DNA of 64,000 nt from positions 1,612,001-1,676,000 of the forward strand of contig NZ_JALGBI010000001.1 of the NCBI RefSeq assembly GCF_022809125.1. Reading direction: 5' to 3'. Of this stretch, positions 1 to 8,300 are shown piece after piece (the first letter of the stretch is position 1; every line of letters begins with the position of its first letter). This DNA comes from Variovorax terrae. GTDB lineage: Bacteria > Pseudomonadota > Gammaproteobacteria > Burkholderiales > Burkholderiaceae_C. The notes under the pieces were generated by a model, which saw only the letters and a list, made by a program, of their open reading frames with translations, ran no database searches and had not been told where the DNA came from. The position numbers and the translations under genes are program-made.

Positions 1-258
1 CGTCAGCACGCGCTTGGCGTAGCGGATCAGCACCTCGCCGTAGGCCGTGGGCTCCATGCCGCGCGCCAGCCGCTCGAACAGGCGCTCATCCAGCGCGTCC
101 TCGAGCTGCAGCAGCAGCTTGGTGGCGGCCGGCTGGCTGATGTTCATGGCCGCGGCGGCGCGCCCGAGGTTGCGCTGCGTGTCCAGCAGTGCCAGCAGCA
201 TCAGCTGGCGCGGGCGGACGCGCAGCAGCAGGGACAGGTCGGCGGAGGGGGCGGGCAT
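1..258 (-). CDS. LysR-family transcriptional regulator, N-terminal part (cut by window edge)
   Basis: The reverse strand from an ATG at 258 reads 86 codons without a stop and runs off the window. The peptide is a typical LysR winged helix-turn-helix: an N-terminal helix (QLMLLALLDTQRNLGRAA), the recognition-helix motif NISQPAATKLL and the LxxRLFER-like wing. Only the DNA-binding domain is visible; the effector-binding domain lies outside. It is divergent from the Bug receptor gene at 405, the usual arrangement when a LysR protein controls a catabolic or transport operon, so it probably regulates the genes at 405-3208. The inducer cannot be guessed. Confidence 0.9.
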   Translation of the reverse strand, partial: MPAPSADLSLLLRVRPRQLMLLALLDTQRNLGRAAAAMNISQPAATKLLLQLEDALDERLFERLARGMEPTAYGEVLIRYAKRVLT

Positions 259-281
259 GCGGGGTGGAGAGGCGGTGCTTG

Positions 282-297
282 ATATACAAATGTATAT
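282..297. promoter_or_regulatory. Perfect palindrome in the LysR/Bug divergent intergenic region
   Basis: The 16 bases ATATACAAATGTATAT form a perfect dyad (arms ATATACA and TGTATAT around AA). It lies 24 bases upstream of the LysR start codon and about 110 bases upstream of the Bug receptor start. AT-rich dyads of this kind in a divergent LysR intergenic region are typical LysR-type operators. That it binds this regulator is inference. Confidence 0.55.
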
Positions 298-404
298 GGT
301 TTCCTGGCGAAACGGGATTGGAAAGACGCTCGATTCCCCCGTACCCTTGCCGGCAGCCCTGCATGCACAGACCGGGCGGCATATACCTACAGGAGATAAC
401 ACCC

Positions 405-1388
405 ATGGTTTCATTTGCGCGGCTTCAACGGCGGGCCTGGTTTGCCTGCATGCTGGCCGGCTTCGGCCTGGCGGCGCAGGCCCAATCCCCATCCCCGGCG
501 GACAAGCCCGTGCGCATCATGGTCGGGGCCTCGCCCGGCGGCGGCACCGACATCCTCGCGCGCGTGCTGGCCGAGAAGTTCGCGGGCGGGCTGCGGCAGC
601 CCGTGGTGGTGGAAAACCGGCCCGGTGCTTCCAACACCATCGCGGCCGACATGACGGCCCACGCGCAGGCCGACGGTTCGACGCTGCTGCTGGCCACCAA
701 CACCGGGCAAGCGGTGGCGCCGCACCTGCTCAAGCTCAAGTACGACCCGCTCAAGGACCTGCAGCCGATCGGCCTGGTGGCGGTGATGCCGAACGTGCTC
801 GTGGTCTCGGCCAGCGGGCCCTACAAGACAGTGCGCCAGTTGGCGCAGGCGATGGCCGAGAAGCCGGGCTCCTTCAAGTACGCCTCCTCGGGCGTGGGCA
901 GCACGCAGCACATCGGCGGCGAGGCTTTCAACCTCAGCACCGGGCTGAAGTCGATCCACGTGCCCTACAAGGGCAGCAGCGCCGCGCACATCGACATCAT
1001 CGCGGGCGAGGTGGACATGATGTTCGACTCCACCTCGTCGGCCATGGGGCAGATCAAGGGCGGCAAGTTCCGGGCGCTCGCGGTGACCTCGCCCCGGCGC
1101 TCCGCCGAGCTGCCGGACACGCCGACGCTGGCCGAGGAGGGCGTGCGCGGCGCCGATGTGTCCACCTGGTACGGCCTGTTCACGACGGCCGGCGCCCCGA
1201 AGGCCGCCGTCGAGCGCCTGAGCGCCGAGCTCACGCGCACGCTCAGGCTGCCCGAGGTCCAGGCCCGCATCAAGGACCTGGGCGGCGAGATCAGCATCCT
1301 GACGGTGGAGCAGTTCGCCGACATGAACAAGGCCGAGTACGAGCGCTACGGCAGGCTCGTGCGCGAAGCCGGCATCAAGGCCGAATGA
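405..1388 (+). CDS. Tripartite tricarboxylate transporter (Bug-family) periplasmic substrate-binding protein
   Basis: A 327-residue secreted receptor. The start at 405 is chosen because AGGAG at 391-395 is well spaced and the peptide then begins with a signal sequence (MVSFARLQRRAWFACMLAGF, cleavage near AQA-Q). The mature part carries the Bug-family hallmarks: VRIMVGASPGGGTDILAR near the N terminus, VVENRPGASNTIAA, and a late PTLAEEG segment. Bug proteins bind carboxylates or related small acids in the periplasm, usually for a TctAB membrane unit; no TctA or TctB gene is visible here. It is followed by a PdxA-like dehydrogenase and an SDR, so its ligand is probably the substrate of that pathway. 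Confidence 0.9.
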   Translation: MVSFARLQRRAWFACMLAGFGLAAQAQSPSPADKPVRIMVGASPGGGTDILARVLAEKFAGGLRQPVVVENRPGASNTIAADMTAHAQADGSTLLLATNTGQAVAPHLLKLKYDPLKDLQPIGLVAVMPNVLVVSASGPYKTVRQLAQAMAEKPGSFKYASSGVGSTQHIGGEAFNLSTGLKSIHVPYKGSSAAHIDIIAGEVDMMFDSTSSAMGQIKGGKFRALAVTSPRRSAELPDTPTLAEEGVRGADVSTWYGLFTTAGAPKAAVERLSAELTRTLRLPEVQARIKDLGGEISILTVEQFADMNKAEYERYGRLVREAGIKAE

Positions 1389-1433
1389 GGCCCATCCCCC
1401 TGACCTCCCAAGAATAACCAAGGACCTGCATCC

Positions 1434-2474
1434 ATGACGACGCAACGACCCCGCCTGGCGGTGCTGCTGGGCGACCCGGCGGGCATCGGCCCCGAGATGG
1501 CCGTCAAGCTGCTGGCGCGGCCGCATAACCTGGAGGCGGCCGATGTGCTGCTGATCGCCGACCCCGCCGTGCTCGCGCAGGGCCAGCGCATCGCGGGCGT
1601 GCAGCTCGATGCGCTGGCCGCCGGCGATCTGGAGCATTTGCGCCTGGCGCCGGGCCGCGTGTCGCTGCTGGCGCAGGACTGGATGGGCGGGCGCGAGCCG
1701 GTGCTGGGCGAGTCCAACGCCGAATCGGGCCGGGCCTCGTTCCAGGCGCTGGCGCTGGCGACCGAGGCCGCCCGGCGCGGCTGCGTGGACGGCATCCTGT
1801 TCGCACCGCTCAACAAGCATTCGCTGCGGCTGGGCGGGCTCACCCACGAGGACGAGCTGCGCTACATGCAGGAGCGCTTCGGCGTGACGGGCTTCGTCTG
1901 CGAGTTCAACCTCACGCAGCAGCTCTGGACCTCGCGCGTGACCTCGCACATTCCGCTGAAGGACGTGGCCGGCCAGATCACGCAGCAGGGCGTCTGCGAC
2001 GCGGTGCGGATCATCGATGCGGCTCTGCGCCAGGCCGGCGTGGCGCATCCGCGCATCGCGGTGTCGGGCCTCAACCCGCACGCCGGCGACGGCGGCTCCA
2101 TCGGCCGGGAAGAGATCGACGTCATCGCGCCGGCCGTACGCCTGCTGCAGGCCCAGGGGCTGGATGCGCGCGGGCCCTATTCGCCCGACACGGTGTTCAT
2201 CGGCGCGCGGCGCGGCGACGTCGATGCCGTGGTGTCGATGTACCACGACCAGGGCCAGATCGCGATGAAGCTCATGGGGTTCGAGCAGGGCGTCACGCTG
2301 CACGGCGGGTTGCCGGTGCCCGTGGCCACCTCGGCCAGCGGCAGCGCCTTCGACATCGCGGGCCAGGGCCTGGCCAACATCGAGGGCCTGCAGCAGGCCT
2401 TCAACCTCTGCGTGCGCATGGCCGCCGCGCAGCGTGGGCGGCAGCCCGCCATCGCCTGCGAGGAGGCCGCATGA
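1434..2474 (+). CDS. PdxA-family 4-hydroxythreonine-4-phosphate dehydrogenase-like protein
   Basis: A 346-residue protein with the PdxA fold signature: LLGDPAGIGPEM at the N terminus, FAPLNKHSL, SGLNPHAGDGGSIGREE (metal and phosphate binding) and YHDQGQIAMKLMGF. PdxA oxidises 4-phosphohydroxy-L-threonine in vitamin B6 synthesis, but paralogues (PdxA2) act in catabolism of four-carbon acid sugars or similar compounds. The context of a Bug receptor before it and an SDR after it (ATGA overlap at 2471-2474), with no B6 or ksgA gene nearby, favours the catabolic type. No DUF1537 kinase, the usual PdxA2 partner, is visible, so the true substrate is open. Confidence 0.85.
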   Translation: MTTQRPRLAVLLGDPAGIGPEMAVKLLARPHNLEAADVLLIADPAVLAQGQRIAGVQLDALAAGDLEHLRLAPGRVSLLAQDWMGGREPVLGESNAESGRASFQALALATEAARRGCVDGILFAPLNKHSLRLGGLTHEDELRYMQERFGVTGFVCEFNLTQQLWTSRVTSHIPLKDVAGQITQQGVCDAVRIIDAALRQAGVAHPRIAVSGLNPHAGDGGSIGREEIDVIAPAVRLLQAQGLDARGPYSPDTVFIGARRGDVDAVVSMYHDQGQIAMKLMGFEQGVTLHGGLPVPVATSASGSAFDIAGQGLANIEGLQQAFNLCVRMAAAQRGRQPAIACEEAA

Positions 2475-3208
2475 ACCGGCTCGACCTGGACGGCCAGTGC
2501 GCCGTCGTCACGGGTGGCGCGTCGGGCATTGGCCTGGCCATCGCCCGCCGGCTGCTTGCCAGCGGCGCCGCCGTCATGCTCTGGGATCGGGATGCCACGG
2601 CCCTGCAGGCGGCCGCACAGCCGCGGCTCACGGCCTGGCCGGTGGATATCACGGAAGCTGCTGCCGTGCGCGAGGCGGCGCTGCAGGCGGCGCAGGCGCT
2701 GGGCCGCATCGACATCCTGGTCAACAGCGCGGGCGTGACCGGCCCCAACGCGCCGGTGGCGGACTACCCACTCGGTGCCTGGCAGCAGGTGCTGCAGGTC
2801 AACCTGACGGGCACCTTCCTGTGCTGCCAGGCGGTGCTGCCGCAGATGCGGGCGCAGGGCTATGGCCGCATCGTCAACATCGCCTCGGTGGCCGGCAAGG
2901 AGGGCAACCCGAACGCCAGCGCCTACAGCGCGTCCAAGGCCGGCGTGATCGCGCTGACCAAGTCGCTGGGCAAGGAGCTGGCGACGCAGGGCATCAGCGT
3001 GAACTGCGTGGCACCGGCCGCGGTCGAGACGCCGCTGTTCGCGCAGATGTCGGCGCAGCACATCGACTACATGAAGTCCAAGATTCCGATGGGCCGCTTC
3101 GGCACCACCGACGAGGTGGCCGCGATGGTGGCCTGGCTGTGCACGCGCGAATGCTCGTTCAGCACCGGCGCGGCATTCGACCTGTCGGGCGGGCGCGCCA
3201 CCTATTGA
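2471..3208 (+). CDS. SDR-family oxidoreductase (FabG-like)
   Basis: A 245-residue classical short-chain dehydrogenase. It shows the Rossmann glycine motif TGGASGIG, NSAG, the catalytic Ser in NIASVAG and the YSASK Tyr-Lys pair. It overlaps the PdxA-like gene by ATGA, so the two are co-translated. It probably reduces or oxidises an intermediate of the same catabolic route. The family is too broad to name a substrate. The C terminus (FDLSGGRATY) is the normal end of the fold. Confidence 0.88.
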   Translation: MNRLDLDGQCAVVTGGASGIGLAIARRLLASGAAVMLWDRDATALQAAAQPRLTAWPVDITEAAAVREAALQAAQALGRIDILVNSAGVTGPNAPVADYPLGAWQQVLQVNLTGTFLCCQAVLPQMRAQGYGRIVNIASVAGKEGNPNASAYSASKAGVIALTKSLGKELATQGISVNCVAPAAVETPLFAQMSAQHIDYMKSKIPMGRFGTTDEVAAMVAWLCTRECSFSTGAAFDLSGGRATY

Positions 3209-3217
3209 GCGCGGGCT

Positions 3218-4723
3218 TCAGCGCTTGACGACCCGCGTCGGCTTGCCGCCGCGCTTGGCGTAGCGCGCCGGCGACTTGGCGGGTGCCCGGGCGGTGGCCG
3301 TCTTGAGCTTGACCGGCAGGAACACCACGACCTGCTGGCCGGCGTGGAACGAGGACGTGGCCTTCACGTCGTTCCACTCAGCCACGCTGGCCGCGCTCAG
3401 CCGGTAGCGCTTGGCGATGCTGGCCACGGTGTCGCGCTTGCCGGCCTTCACCACGGTGCGGCGCGTGATGATTTCGGGCGCCAGGTTGAGCTGGCCGTTC
3501 TCGGCCACATGCTCGGTGACGTCGTCCTGCGTCTTGACGGAGCGCGGCACCAGCAGCGTGGAGCCGGTCTTGATGAGCATGCGCGGCGGAATGCTGTTGA
3601 CGCTGCGCAGGTCGCCCTCGCTCATGCCGACGCGCCTGGCGGCCTCGCTCACGCTCATGGTGGCGGGCGCGGTCCAGGCCGTCCAGCTCGCGTACTGGCC
3701 CTGCGAGTAGGCCTCGAAATTGCGCTGGAACACGGCGGCGTTGTCCCAGGGCAGCAGGATCTGGGGCGTGCCGGCGGCCAGGATCACGGGCCGGTGGGCC
3801 GACGGGTTCAGCGCCTTGAAATCCTCGATCTTGACGTCGGCGAGCCGGGCCGCGAGCGCGACGTCGATGTCGCGCGTGACCAGCACGCTCTGGAAGTAGG
3901 GGTGGTTCTCGATCAGTGGCAGCTCGGCCCGGTAGCTCTGCGGGCTCGCCACGATGTTCTTCACGGCCTGCAGCTTGGGCACGTACAGGCGGGTTTCGGC
4001 CGGCATGTTGAGATCGGCGTAGCCGGTGCCGAGGCCGGCGCGCTGGTTGCGGGCGATGGCACGCCCCACGTTGCCCTCGCCCCAGTTGTAGGCCGCGAGC
4101 GCGAGCTGCCAGTCGCCGAACATGCCATACAGTTTCTGCAGGTAGTCCAGCGCCGCGCGGGTGGAGGCCAGCACGTCGCGCCGGTCGTCGCGGAACACGT
4201 TCTGCTTCAGGTCGAAATGCTTGCCGGTGCTGGGGATGAACTGCCACATGCCGGCGGCCTTGGCGCTGGAGACCGCCTGCGGGTTGAAGGCGCTCTCGAT
4301 GAACGGCAGCAAGGCCAGCTCGCTCGGCATGCCGCGCCGCTCCAGCTCCTCGACGATGTGGAACAGGTACTTGCTGGAGCGCTCGGTCATGCGCTGGATG
4401 TAGTCGGGCCGCGAGGCATACCACTGCTCGCGGTCGCGCACCAGATCGCCCTCGAGGTTGGGCATAGCGAAGCCGCGGCGGATGCGCTCCCACAGGTCGG
4501 CCGGCGGGGCCAGCCGGGCCACGCCCAGGGATGCGGCCTCGGCGGCCGTGATCGGCTGCAGCGGGCCGCCGGGAATGATGGCGGGGCGCTGTGCGGTGGT
4601 GCCGGGGGGAGAGGAGGTGGGGGAAGCGAGGACGGGGGAGGGAACGGAGGAGGGGGTGCCGGTGCTGGCGCAGCCGGCCAGCCAGAGCAGTGTCGCCATG
4701 CAGGCGATGTGAAGCAGTTTCAT
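3218..4723 (-). CDS. mltD: Lytic murein transglycosylase MltD-like lipoprotein with LysM repeats
   Basis: A 501-residue protein. The start at 4723 is chosen because the peptide then begins with a lipoprotein signal (MKLLHIACMATLLWLAGC, lipobox LAGC, Cys18). The middle carries an SLT transglycosylase domain: PFIESAFNP with the catalytic Glu, then AAGMWQFIPSTGK and YNWGEGNVGRA. Two LysM-like repeats follow, the last ending in HAGQQVVVFLP, and the tail is Lys/Arg rich. It should cleave glycan strands of peptidoglycan at the inner face of the outer membrane. Its start overlaps the gloB stop by ATGA, so the two genes form an operon. Confidence 0.9.
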   Translation of the reverse strand: MKLLHIACMATLLWLAGCASTGTPSSVPSPVLASPTSSPPGTTAQRPAIIPGGPLQPITAAEAASLGVARLAPPADLWERIRRGFAMPNLEGDLVRDREQWYASRPDYIQRMTERSSKYLFHIVEELERRGMPSELALLPFIESAFNPQAVSSAKAAGMWQFIPSTGKHFDLKQNVFRDDRRDVLASTRAALDYLQKLYGMFGDWQLALAAYNWGEGNVGRAIARNQRAGLGTGYADLNMPAETRLYVPKLQAVKNIVASPQSYRAELPLIENHPYFQSVLVTRDIDVALAARLADVKIEDFKALNPSAHRPVILAAGTPQILLPWDNAAVFQRNFEAYSQGQYASWTAWTAPATMSVSEAARRVGMSEGDLRSVNSIPPRMLIKTGSTLLVPRSVKTQDDVTEHVAENGQLNLAPEIITRRTVVKAGKRDTVASIAKRYRLSAASVAEWNDVKATSSFHAGQQVVVFLPVKLKTATARAPAKSPARYAKRGGKPTRVVKR

Positions 4724-5493
4724 TTGAACTCGTTTTTCCATTGGCGCAGGGCGGCAAACACGCCGACCTCGTCCTGCGCCGCGGACGGGTCGAAGCCCCG
4801 CGCGGCACGGATCACGCCGCGCTCGCGGGTGCGCAGGAAGGGGTTGATCTGCAACTCCAGCGCCATGCTCGACGGCAGAGTGGGTTGGTGGTTGGCCCGG
4901 ACCACCTCGCACTGTGCGGCGTAATGGGCCAGCGCGGCATTGTCGGGCTCGACCGCGCGTGCGAACTTCAGGTTGCTCAGGGTGTATTCGTGGGTGCAGC
5001 AGACGCGGGTGTCGCCCGGCAGGGAGGCCAGCGCCGAGAGCGAGGCCAGCATCTGCGCGGGCGTGCCTTCGAACAGCCGGCCGCAGCCGCCGGAGAACAG
5101 CGTGTCGCCGCAGAACAGCAGCGGCGCGCCATCGAGGTTGGTGCAGTAGTAGGCGATGTGGCCTGCGGTGTGGCCGGGCACGTCGATCACTTCGAAGCTG
5201 AGGTCCAGCGCGGTCACGACGTCGCCGCCGGCGAGGCGGTTCAGCGGCTCTGGGATGCGTTCGCGCGCCGGCCCGTGGACCACGGCGCCGGTGGCGTCGC
5301 GCAGGGCATCCACGCCGCCGACATGGTCAGGGTGATGGTGCGTGACTAGAATCGCGTCCAGTTGCAGGCCATGGGCCTGCAGGGCATCGAACACGGGCTG
5401 CGCATCGCCGGGGTCTACCACCAGCGCCCGGCGTCCGTCGTGCAACATCCAGATGTAGTTGTCGGTAAAGGCGGGCAGCGGAATTAACTTCAT
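4720..5493 (-). CDS. gloB: Hydroxyacylglutathione hydrolase (glyoxalase II)
   Basis: A 257-residue metallo-beta-lactamase-fold enzyme with the binuclear metal motif THHHPDHVGG at residues 51-60, GHTAGHIAYY and FCGDTLFSGGCGRLFEG, plus the C-terminal CTHEYTLSNLKFA and NPFLR segments that bind glutathione in glyoxalase II. It hydrolyses S-D-lactoylglutathione to lactate and glutathione, completing methylglyoxal detoxification. Its ATG (5491-5493 on the reverse strand) shares the CATG at 5491-5494 with the divergent methyltransferase start. A TATAAT box ends only ten bases before the start, so the mRNA may have almost no leader. Confidence 0.95.
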   Translation of the reverse strand: MKLIPLPAFTDNYIWMLHDGRRALVVDPGDAQPVFDALQAHGLQLDAILVTHHHPDHVGGVDALRDATGAVVHGPARERIPEPLNRLAGGDVVTALDLSFEVIDVPGHTAGHIAYYCTNLDGAPLLFCGDTLFSGGCGRLFEGTPAQMLASLSALASLPGDTRVCCTHEYTLSNLKFARAVEPDNAALAHYAAQCEVVRANHQPTLPSSMALELQINPFLRTRERGVIRAARGFDPSAAQDEVGVFAALRQWKNEFK

Positions 5494-6274
5494 GAGCGGT
5501 CAAATTATAGGTTTGCACGAGTGGTTTGAAACCCCTCCCGGGCGTTATCTGCTGGGTTGGGAGCAGGCGCAGTTCGACCGGGCGGTGGCCGACATCTTCG
5601 GCTACCACGCCCTGCAGCTCGGTTTGCCCGAGCTCGACGGCCTGCAGGCAAGCCGCATTCCGCACCGCTGGCTGGCCGCGCAGGACGCGCCGGCCTACGC
5701 GGTGCTGATGACCGATTTCGCCGCCCTGCCGTTCCCCGAGAGCAGCCTCGATCTGGTGCTGCTGCCGCATTCGCTGGAGCTGAGCGCCGACCCGCATGCC
5801 ACGCTGCGCGAGGTCGAGCGGGTGCTGGTGCCCGAGGGCAAGGTGGTGATCTGCGGCCTCAACCCGACCAGCCTGTGGGGGCTGCGCCAGCGGCGCGCCA
5901 GGCTGTACCAGCGGCTGGGTTTCGGCGAGCTGTTCCTGCCCGACATGGGCGACTTCATCGGCTACTGGCGGTTGCGCGACTGGCTGCGGCTCTTGAGCTT
6001 CGAGGTGGAATCGGGCCGCTTCGGCTGCTACCGCCCGGCGGTGCGCAGCGAGCAGTGGCTGGAGCGCCTCGACTGGATGGACGCGGCGGGCGACCGCTGG
6101 TGGCCCATCTTCGGCGCCACGTACTTCGTGGTGGCGGTCAAGCGGGTGCGCGGCATGCGGCTGCTGGGGCCGGCCTGGAAATCTTCCAAGAGCATGGCGT
6201 CTGCTCCTGTTTCTGTAGCAAACAAAGTCCACCCGACAAGGACAAGCAAGGTAAATCGTTTTGAATCACATTGA
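5492..6274 (+). CDS. Class I SAM-dependent methyltransferase (type-11 fold)
   Basis: A 260-residue protein. The centre reads as a methyltransferase: [51 protein letters not shown] matches motifs II to VI in spacing, but the N-terminal glycine-rich motif I is weak. The ATG at 5492 is preferred over one at 5459, which would overlap gloB by 35 bases. Proteins of this type often sit between gloB and rnhA in betaproteobacteria; the substrate is unknown. The last 23 residues (from about 238) are encoded by a copy of the dispersed repeat. The stop overlaps the rnhA start by 14 bases. Confidence 0.8.
   Translation: MSGQIIGLHEWFETPPGRYLLGWEQAQFDRAVADIFGYHALQLGLPELDGLQASRIPHRWLAAQDAPAYAVLMTDFAALPFPESSLDLVLLPHSLELSADPHATLREVERVLVPEGKVVICGLNPTSLWGLRQRRARLYQRLGFGELFLPDMGDFIGYWRLRDWLRLLSFEVESGRFGCYRPAVRSEQWLERLDWMDAAGDRWWPIFGATYFVVAVKRVRGMRLLGPAWKSSKSMASAPVSVANKVHPTRTSKVNRFESH
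5504..5532 (-). promoter_or_regulatory. Candidate gloB promoter with a near-leaderless start
   Basis: On the reverse strand a consensus -10 box TATAAT occupies 5509-5504, preceded at 16 bases by a weak -35 (TTTCAA, 5531-5526). Transcription would begin about three bases before the gloB ATG. No Shine-Dalgarno sequence can fit between promoter and start. The promoter lies inside the divergent methyltransferase coding sequence. Confidence 0.45.
6203..6268 (+). repeat. Dispersed 66-bp element, copy 1 (degenerate), in methyltransferase tail and rnhA start
   Basis: The head GCTCCTGTTTCTGTAGC (6203-6219) is followed by AAACAAAGTCC, GGACAAGC and a late GTTTTGA, in the order of the other copies but with a few extra bases near the 3' end. 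It encodes the C-terminal tail of the methyltransferase. Its TTTTGA block supplies the TTG start codon of rnhA. Confidence 0.6.
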
Positions 6275-6710
6275 AATCTACACCGATGGCGCCTGCAAGG
6301 GCAACCCCGGCCCGGGCGGCTGGGGCGTGTTGCTGAAATCCGGCGCCACCGAAAAGGAGCTGTTCGGCGGCGAGCTGGGCACCACCAACAACCGCATGGA
6401 AATGACGGCCGTGATCGAGGCCCTGCTGGCGCTCAAGCGCCCCTGCGAGGTGACGCTGCACCTGGACAGCCAGTACGTGCTCAAGGGCATCACCGAGTGG
6501 CTGCCGGGCTGGAAGGCCAAGGGCTGGCGCACCGCGGCCAAGCAGCCGGTGAAGAACGCCGACCTGTGGCAGAAGCTCGACGCGCTGGTCGCCTCGAGCG
6601 GCCACAAGATCGACTGGCGCTGGGTCCGCGGGCACGCGGGCGACCCTGGCAACGAACGCGCCGACGCCCTGGCCAACATGGGCGTGGAGCGGGCGCTCGG
6701 GCGCCGGTGA
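6261..6710 (+). CDS. rnhA: Ribonuclease HI
   Basis: A 149-residue enzyme, the usual length. All catalytic acids are visible: Asp in [12 protein letters not shown], Glu in NNRMEMTA, Asp in LHLDSQYV and the late Asp in GNERADALA, with the basic-protrusion segment [13 protein letters not shown]. It removes RNA from RNA:DNA hybrids in replication and repair. The start is a TTG at 6261, since no ATG or GTG lies in frame near the conserved NHIEIYTDG. It overlaps the methyltransferase by 14 bases and is probably translationally coupled to it. Confidence 0.95.
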   Translation: MNHIEIYTDGACKGNPGPGGWGVLLKSGATEKELFGGELGTTNNRMEMTAVIEALLALKRPCEVTLHLDSQYVLKGITEWLPGWKAKGWRTAAKQPVKNADLWQKLDALVASSGHKIDWRWVRGHAGDPGNERADALANMGVERALGRR

Positions 6711-6896
6711 GCGGCTGCCGTGCCGGTGCGGCGGCCGAATGTAAAGACTTCGTAAAGGCGGCCGAAAATGGGCCGGCGAAGGCGCCGACCTAGGGGCTTT
6801 GCGCATGCCACGGACACCGGCTGCTGATACATTGGCAGGTTGGTTGTTACATTCAACCGATTCCTCACGCATCAACTCCAAGTCGTTGTCTTCTTC

Positions 6897-8267
6897 ATGG
6901 CATCCAAAGCAATCTATTCCGTCGTGGCCGTCGTTGGCATCGCGGCTGCCTCCGGCGCCGCCTGGTGGTATCAGAACAAGCCCGCGGCCGCGCCGGCCGC
7001 CAGCGGCCCGGGTCCGGCCGCCGTCGGCGCCCAGGGGCCGGCCAGCGCGCCGGGGGGCGGCCGTGCGCCGCTGGTGGAAGCGGCCCGCGTGGAAACCATG
7101 AGGCTGGCGGATGACGCCCAGGCCGTGGGCAGCCTGCGCTCGCGCCAGAGCGTGGTGCTGCGCCCGGAGGTCAGCGGCCGCATCACGCAGCTCAACTTCC
7201 GCGACGGCGACCGCGTGCGCAAGGGCCAGCTGCTGGTGCAGTTCGACGACCAGCTGCCGCTGGCGCAGGTGCAGCAAAGCCAGGCCGAGCTGTCGATCGC
7301 GCAGGCCAACCACAAGCGCAACCAGGACCTGGTGGCGCAGAGCTTCATCAGCCAGCGCTCGGTCGACGAAAGCGCGGCCAACCTGGAGGTGGCGCAGGCC
7401 AAGCTGGCGCTGGCCAAGGCCACCGCGGCGCGGCTCAGGATCGTGGCGCCGTTCGACGGCATCGCCGGCATCCGCACGGTCAACGTGGGCGACTACCTGA
7501 AGGACGGCTCCGACATCGTCAACGTCGAGGACATCGAGGCCATCTACGTCGACTTCCGGCTGCCGGAGCGTTTTCACACCAAGGTGCGCAAGGGCCAGAA
7601 GGCCATGGTCGACATCGACGCGCTGCCCGGGCGCAAGTTCACGGCGATGGTCCAGGCGATCGACCCGCTGCTCGACGCCAACGGCCGCTCGGTCGGCATC
7701 CGCGGCTGCATCGACAACCGCCAACTCCAGTTGCGCCCCGGCATGTTCGCGCGCGTGACCTCGGTGTTCGGCGAGCGCGAGCGCGCCAAGGTGATTCCCG
7801 AGGAAGCCATCGTGCCGCAGGGCGGGCGCCAGTTCGTGCTCAAGCTCAAGCCCGGGCCCGATGCCGACACCCGCACCACCCAGCGCGTGGAGGTCAAGGT
7901 CGGCATCCGCCGGCCCGGCCGCGTGGAAATCGTCGAGGGGCTGGAAGAGGGCGACAGCATCATCATCGCGGGCCAGCAGCGCGTGCAGCGCGATGGCACC
8001 GTGGTGCGCGTGGCGGAGCTGAGCCGGGCTGAGCCGGCGCGCCCGGGCGGCGGCAATGCGCCCGCGCCCTCTGCGCCTGCGGCACCCGCCGCGGCGGCCG
8101 CGGCCGCTTCTGCCCCAGTGATGGTGCCCGCGGCCCTGCCAGTGGCGCAGGCTCCGGCCAGCGGCCCGAATCCGTGCCTGACGGTGGCCGCCGACACGGC
8201 CCGCGGCCGCGGCGCCTCGGAAGGCGCGCCGCGCGGGCCGCGCGGCACGGGCCGCCTTCCCGCCTGA
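6897..8267 (+). CDS. RND efflux periplasmic adaptor (membrane fusion protein)
   Basis: A 456-residue adaptor. The ATG at 6897 (MASKAIYSVVAVVGIAAASG) gives an N-terminal membrane anchor; an upstream TTG at 6840 is less likely. The lipoyl half-motifs (VVLRPEVSGRITQLNFRDGDRV and RIVAPFDGIAGIRTVNVGDYL) flank an alpha-helical hairpin, followed by beta-barrel and membrane-proximal domains. It should bridge the RND pump encoded 33 bases downstream to an outer-membrane channel. No such channel gene adjoins. The last 100 or so residues are an Ala/Pro-rich low-complexity tail, longer than usual. A short dyad (GGTTG-N7-CAACC, 6842-6858) precedes the start. Confidence 0.9.
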   Translation: MASKAIYSVVAVVGIAAASGAAWWYQNKPAAAPAASGPGPAAVGAQGPASAPGGGRAPLVEAARVETMRLADDAQAVGSLRSRQSVVLRPEVSGRITQLNFRDGDRVRKGQLLVQFDDQLPLAQVQQSQAELSIAQANHKRNQDLVAQSFISQRSVDESAANLEVAQAKLALAKATAARLRIVAPFDGIAGIRTVNVGDYLKDGSDIVNVEDIEAIYVDFRLPERFHTKVRKGQKAMVDIDALPGRKFTAMVQAIDPLLDANGRSVGIRGCIDNRQLQLRPGMFARVTSVFGERERAKVIPEEAIVPQGGRQFVLKLKPGPDADTRTTQRVEVKVGIRRPGRVEIVEGLEEGDSIIIAGQQRVQRDGTVVRVAELSRAEPARPGGGNAPAPSAPAAPAAAAAAASAPVMVPAALPVAQAPASGPNPCLTVAADTARGRGASEGAPRGPRGTGRLPA

Positions 8268-8300
8268 ACGTGACCGTCCCCAGTTTCCGGAGAGCCCCGC

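Noticed and set aside
6842..6858. GGTTG-N7-CAACC before the RND adaptor as a repressor operator
   Set aside because: The arms are only five bases and no regulator gene adjoins; mentioned in the adaptor entry but not called as a site.
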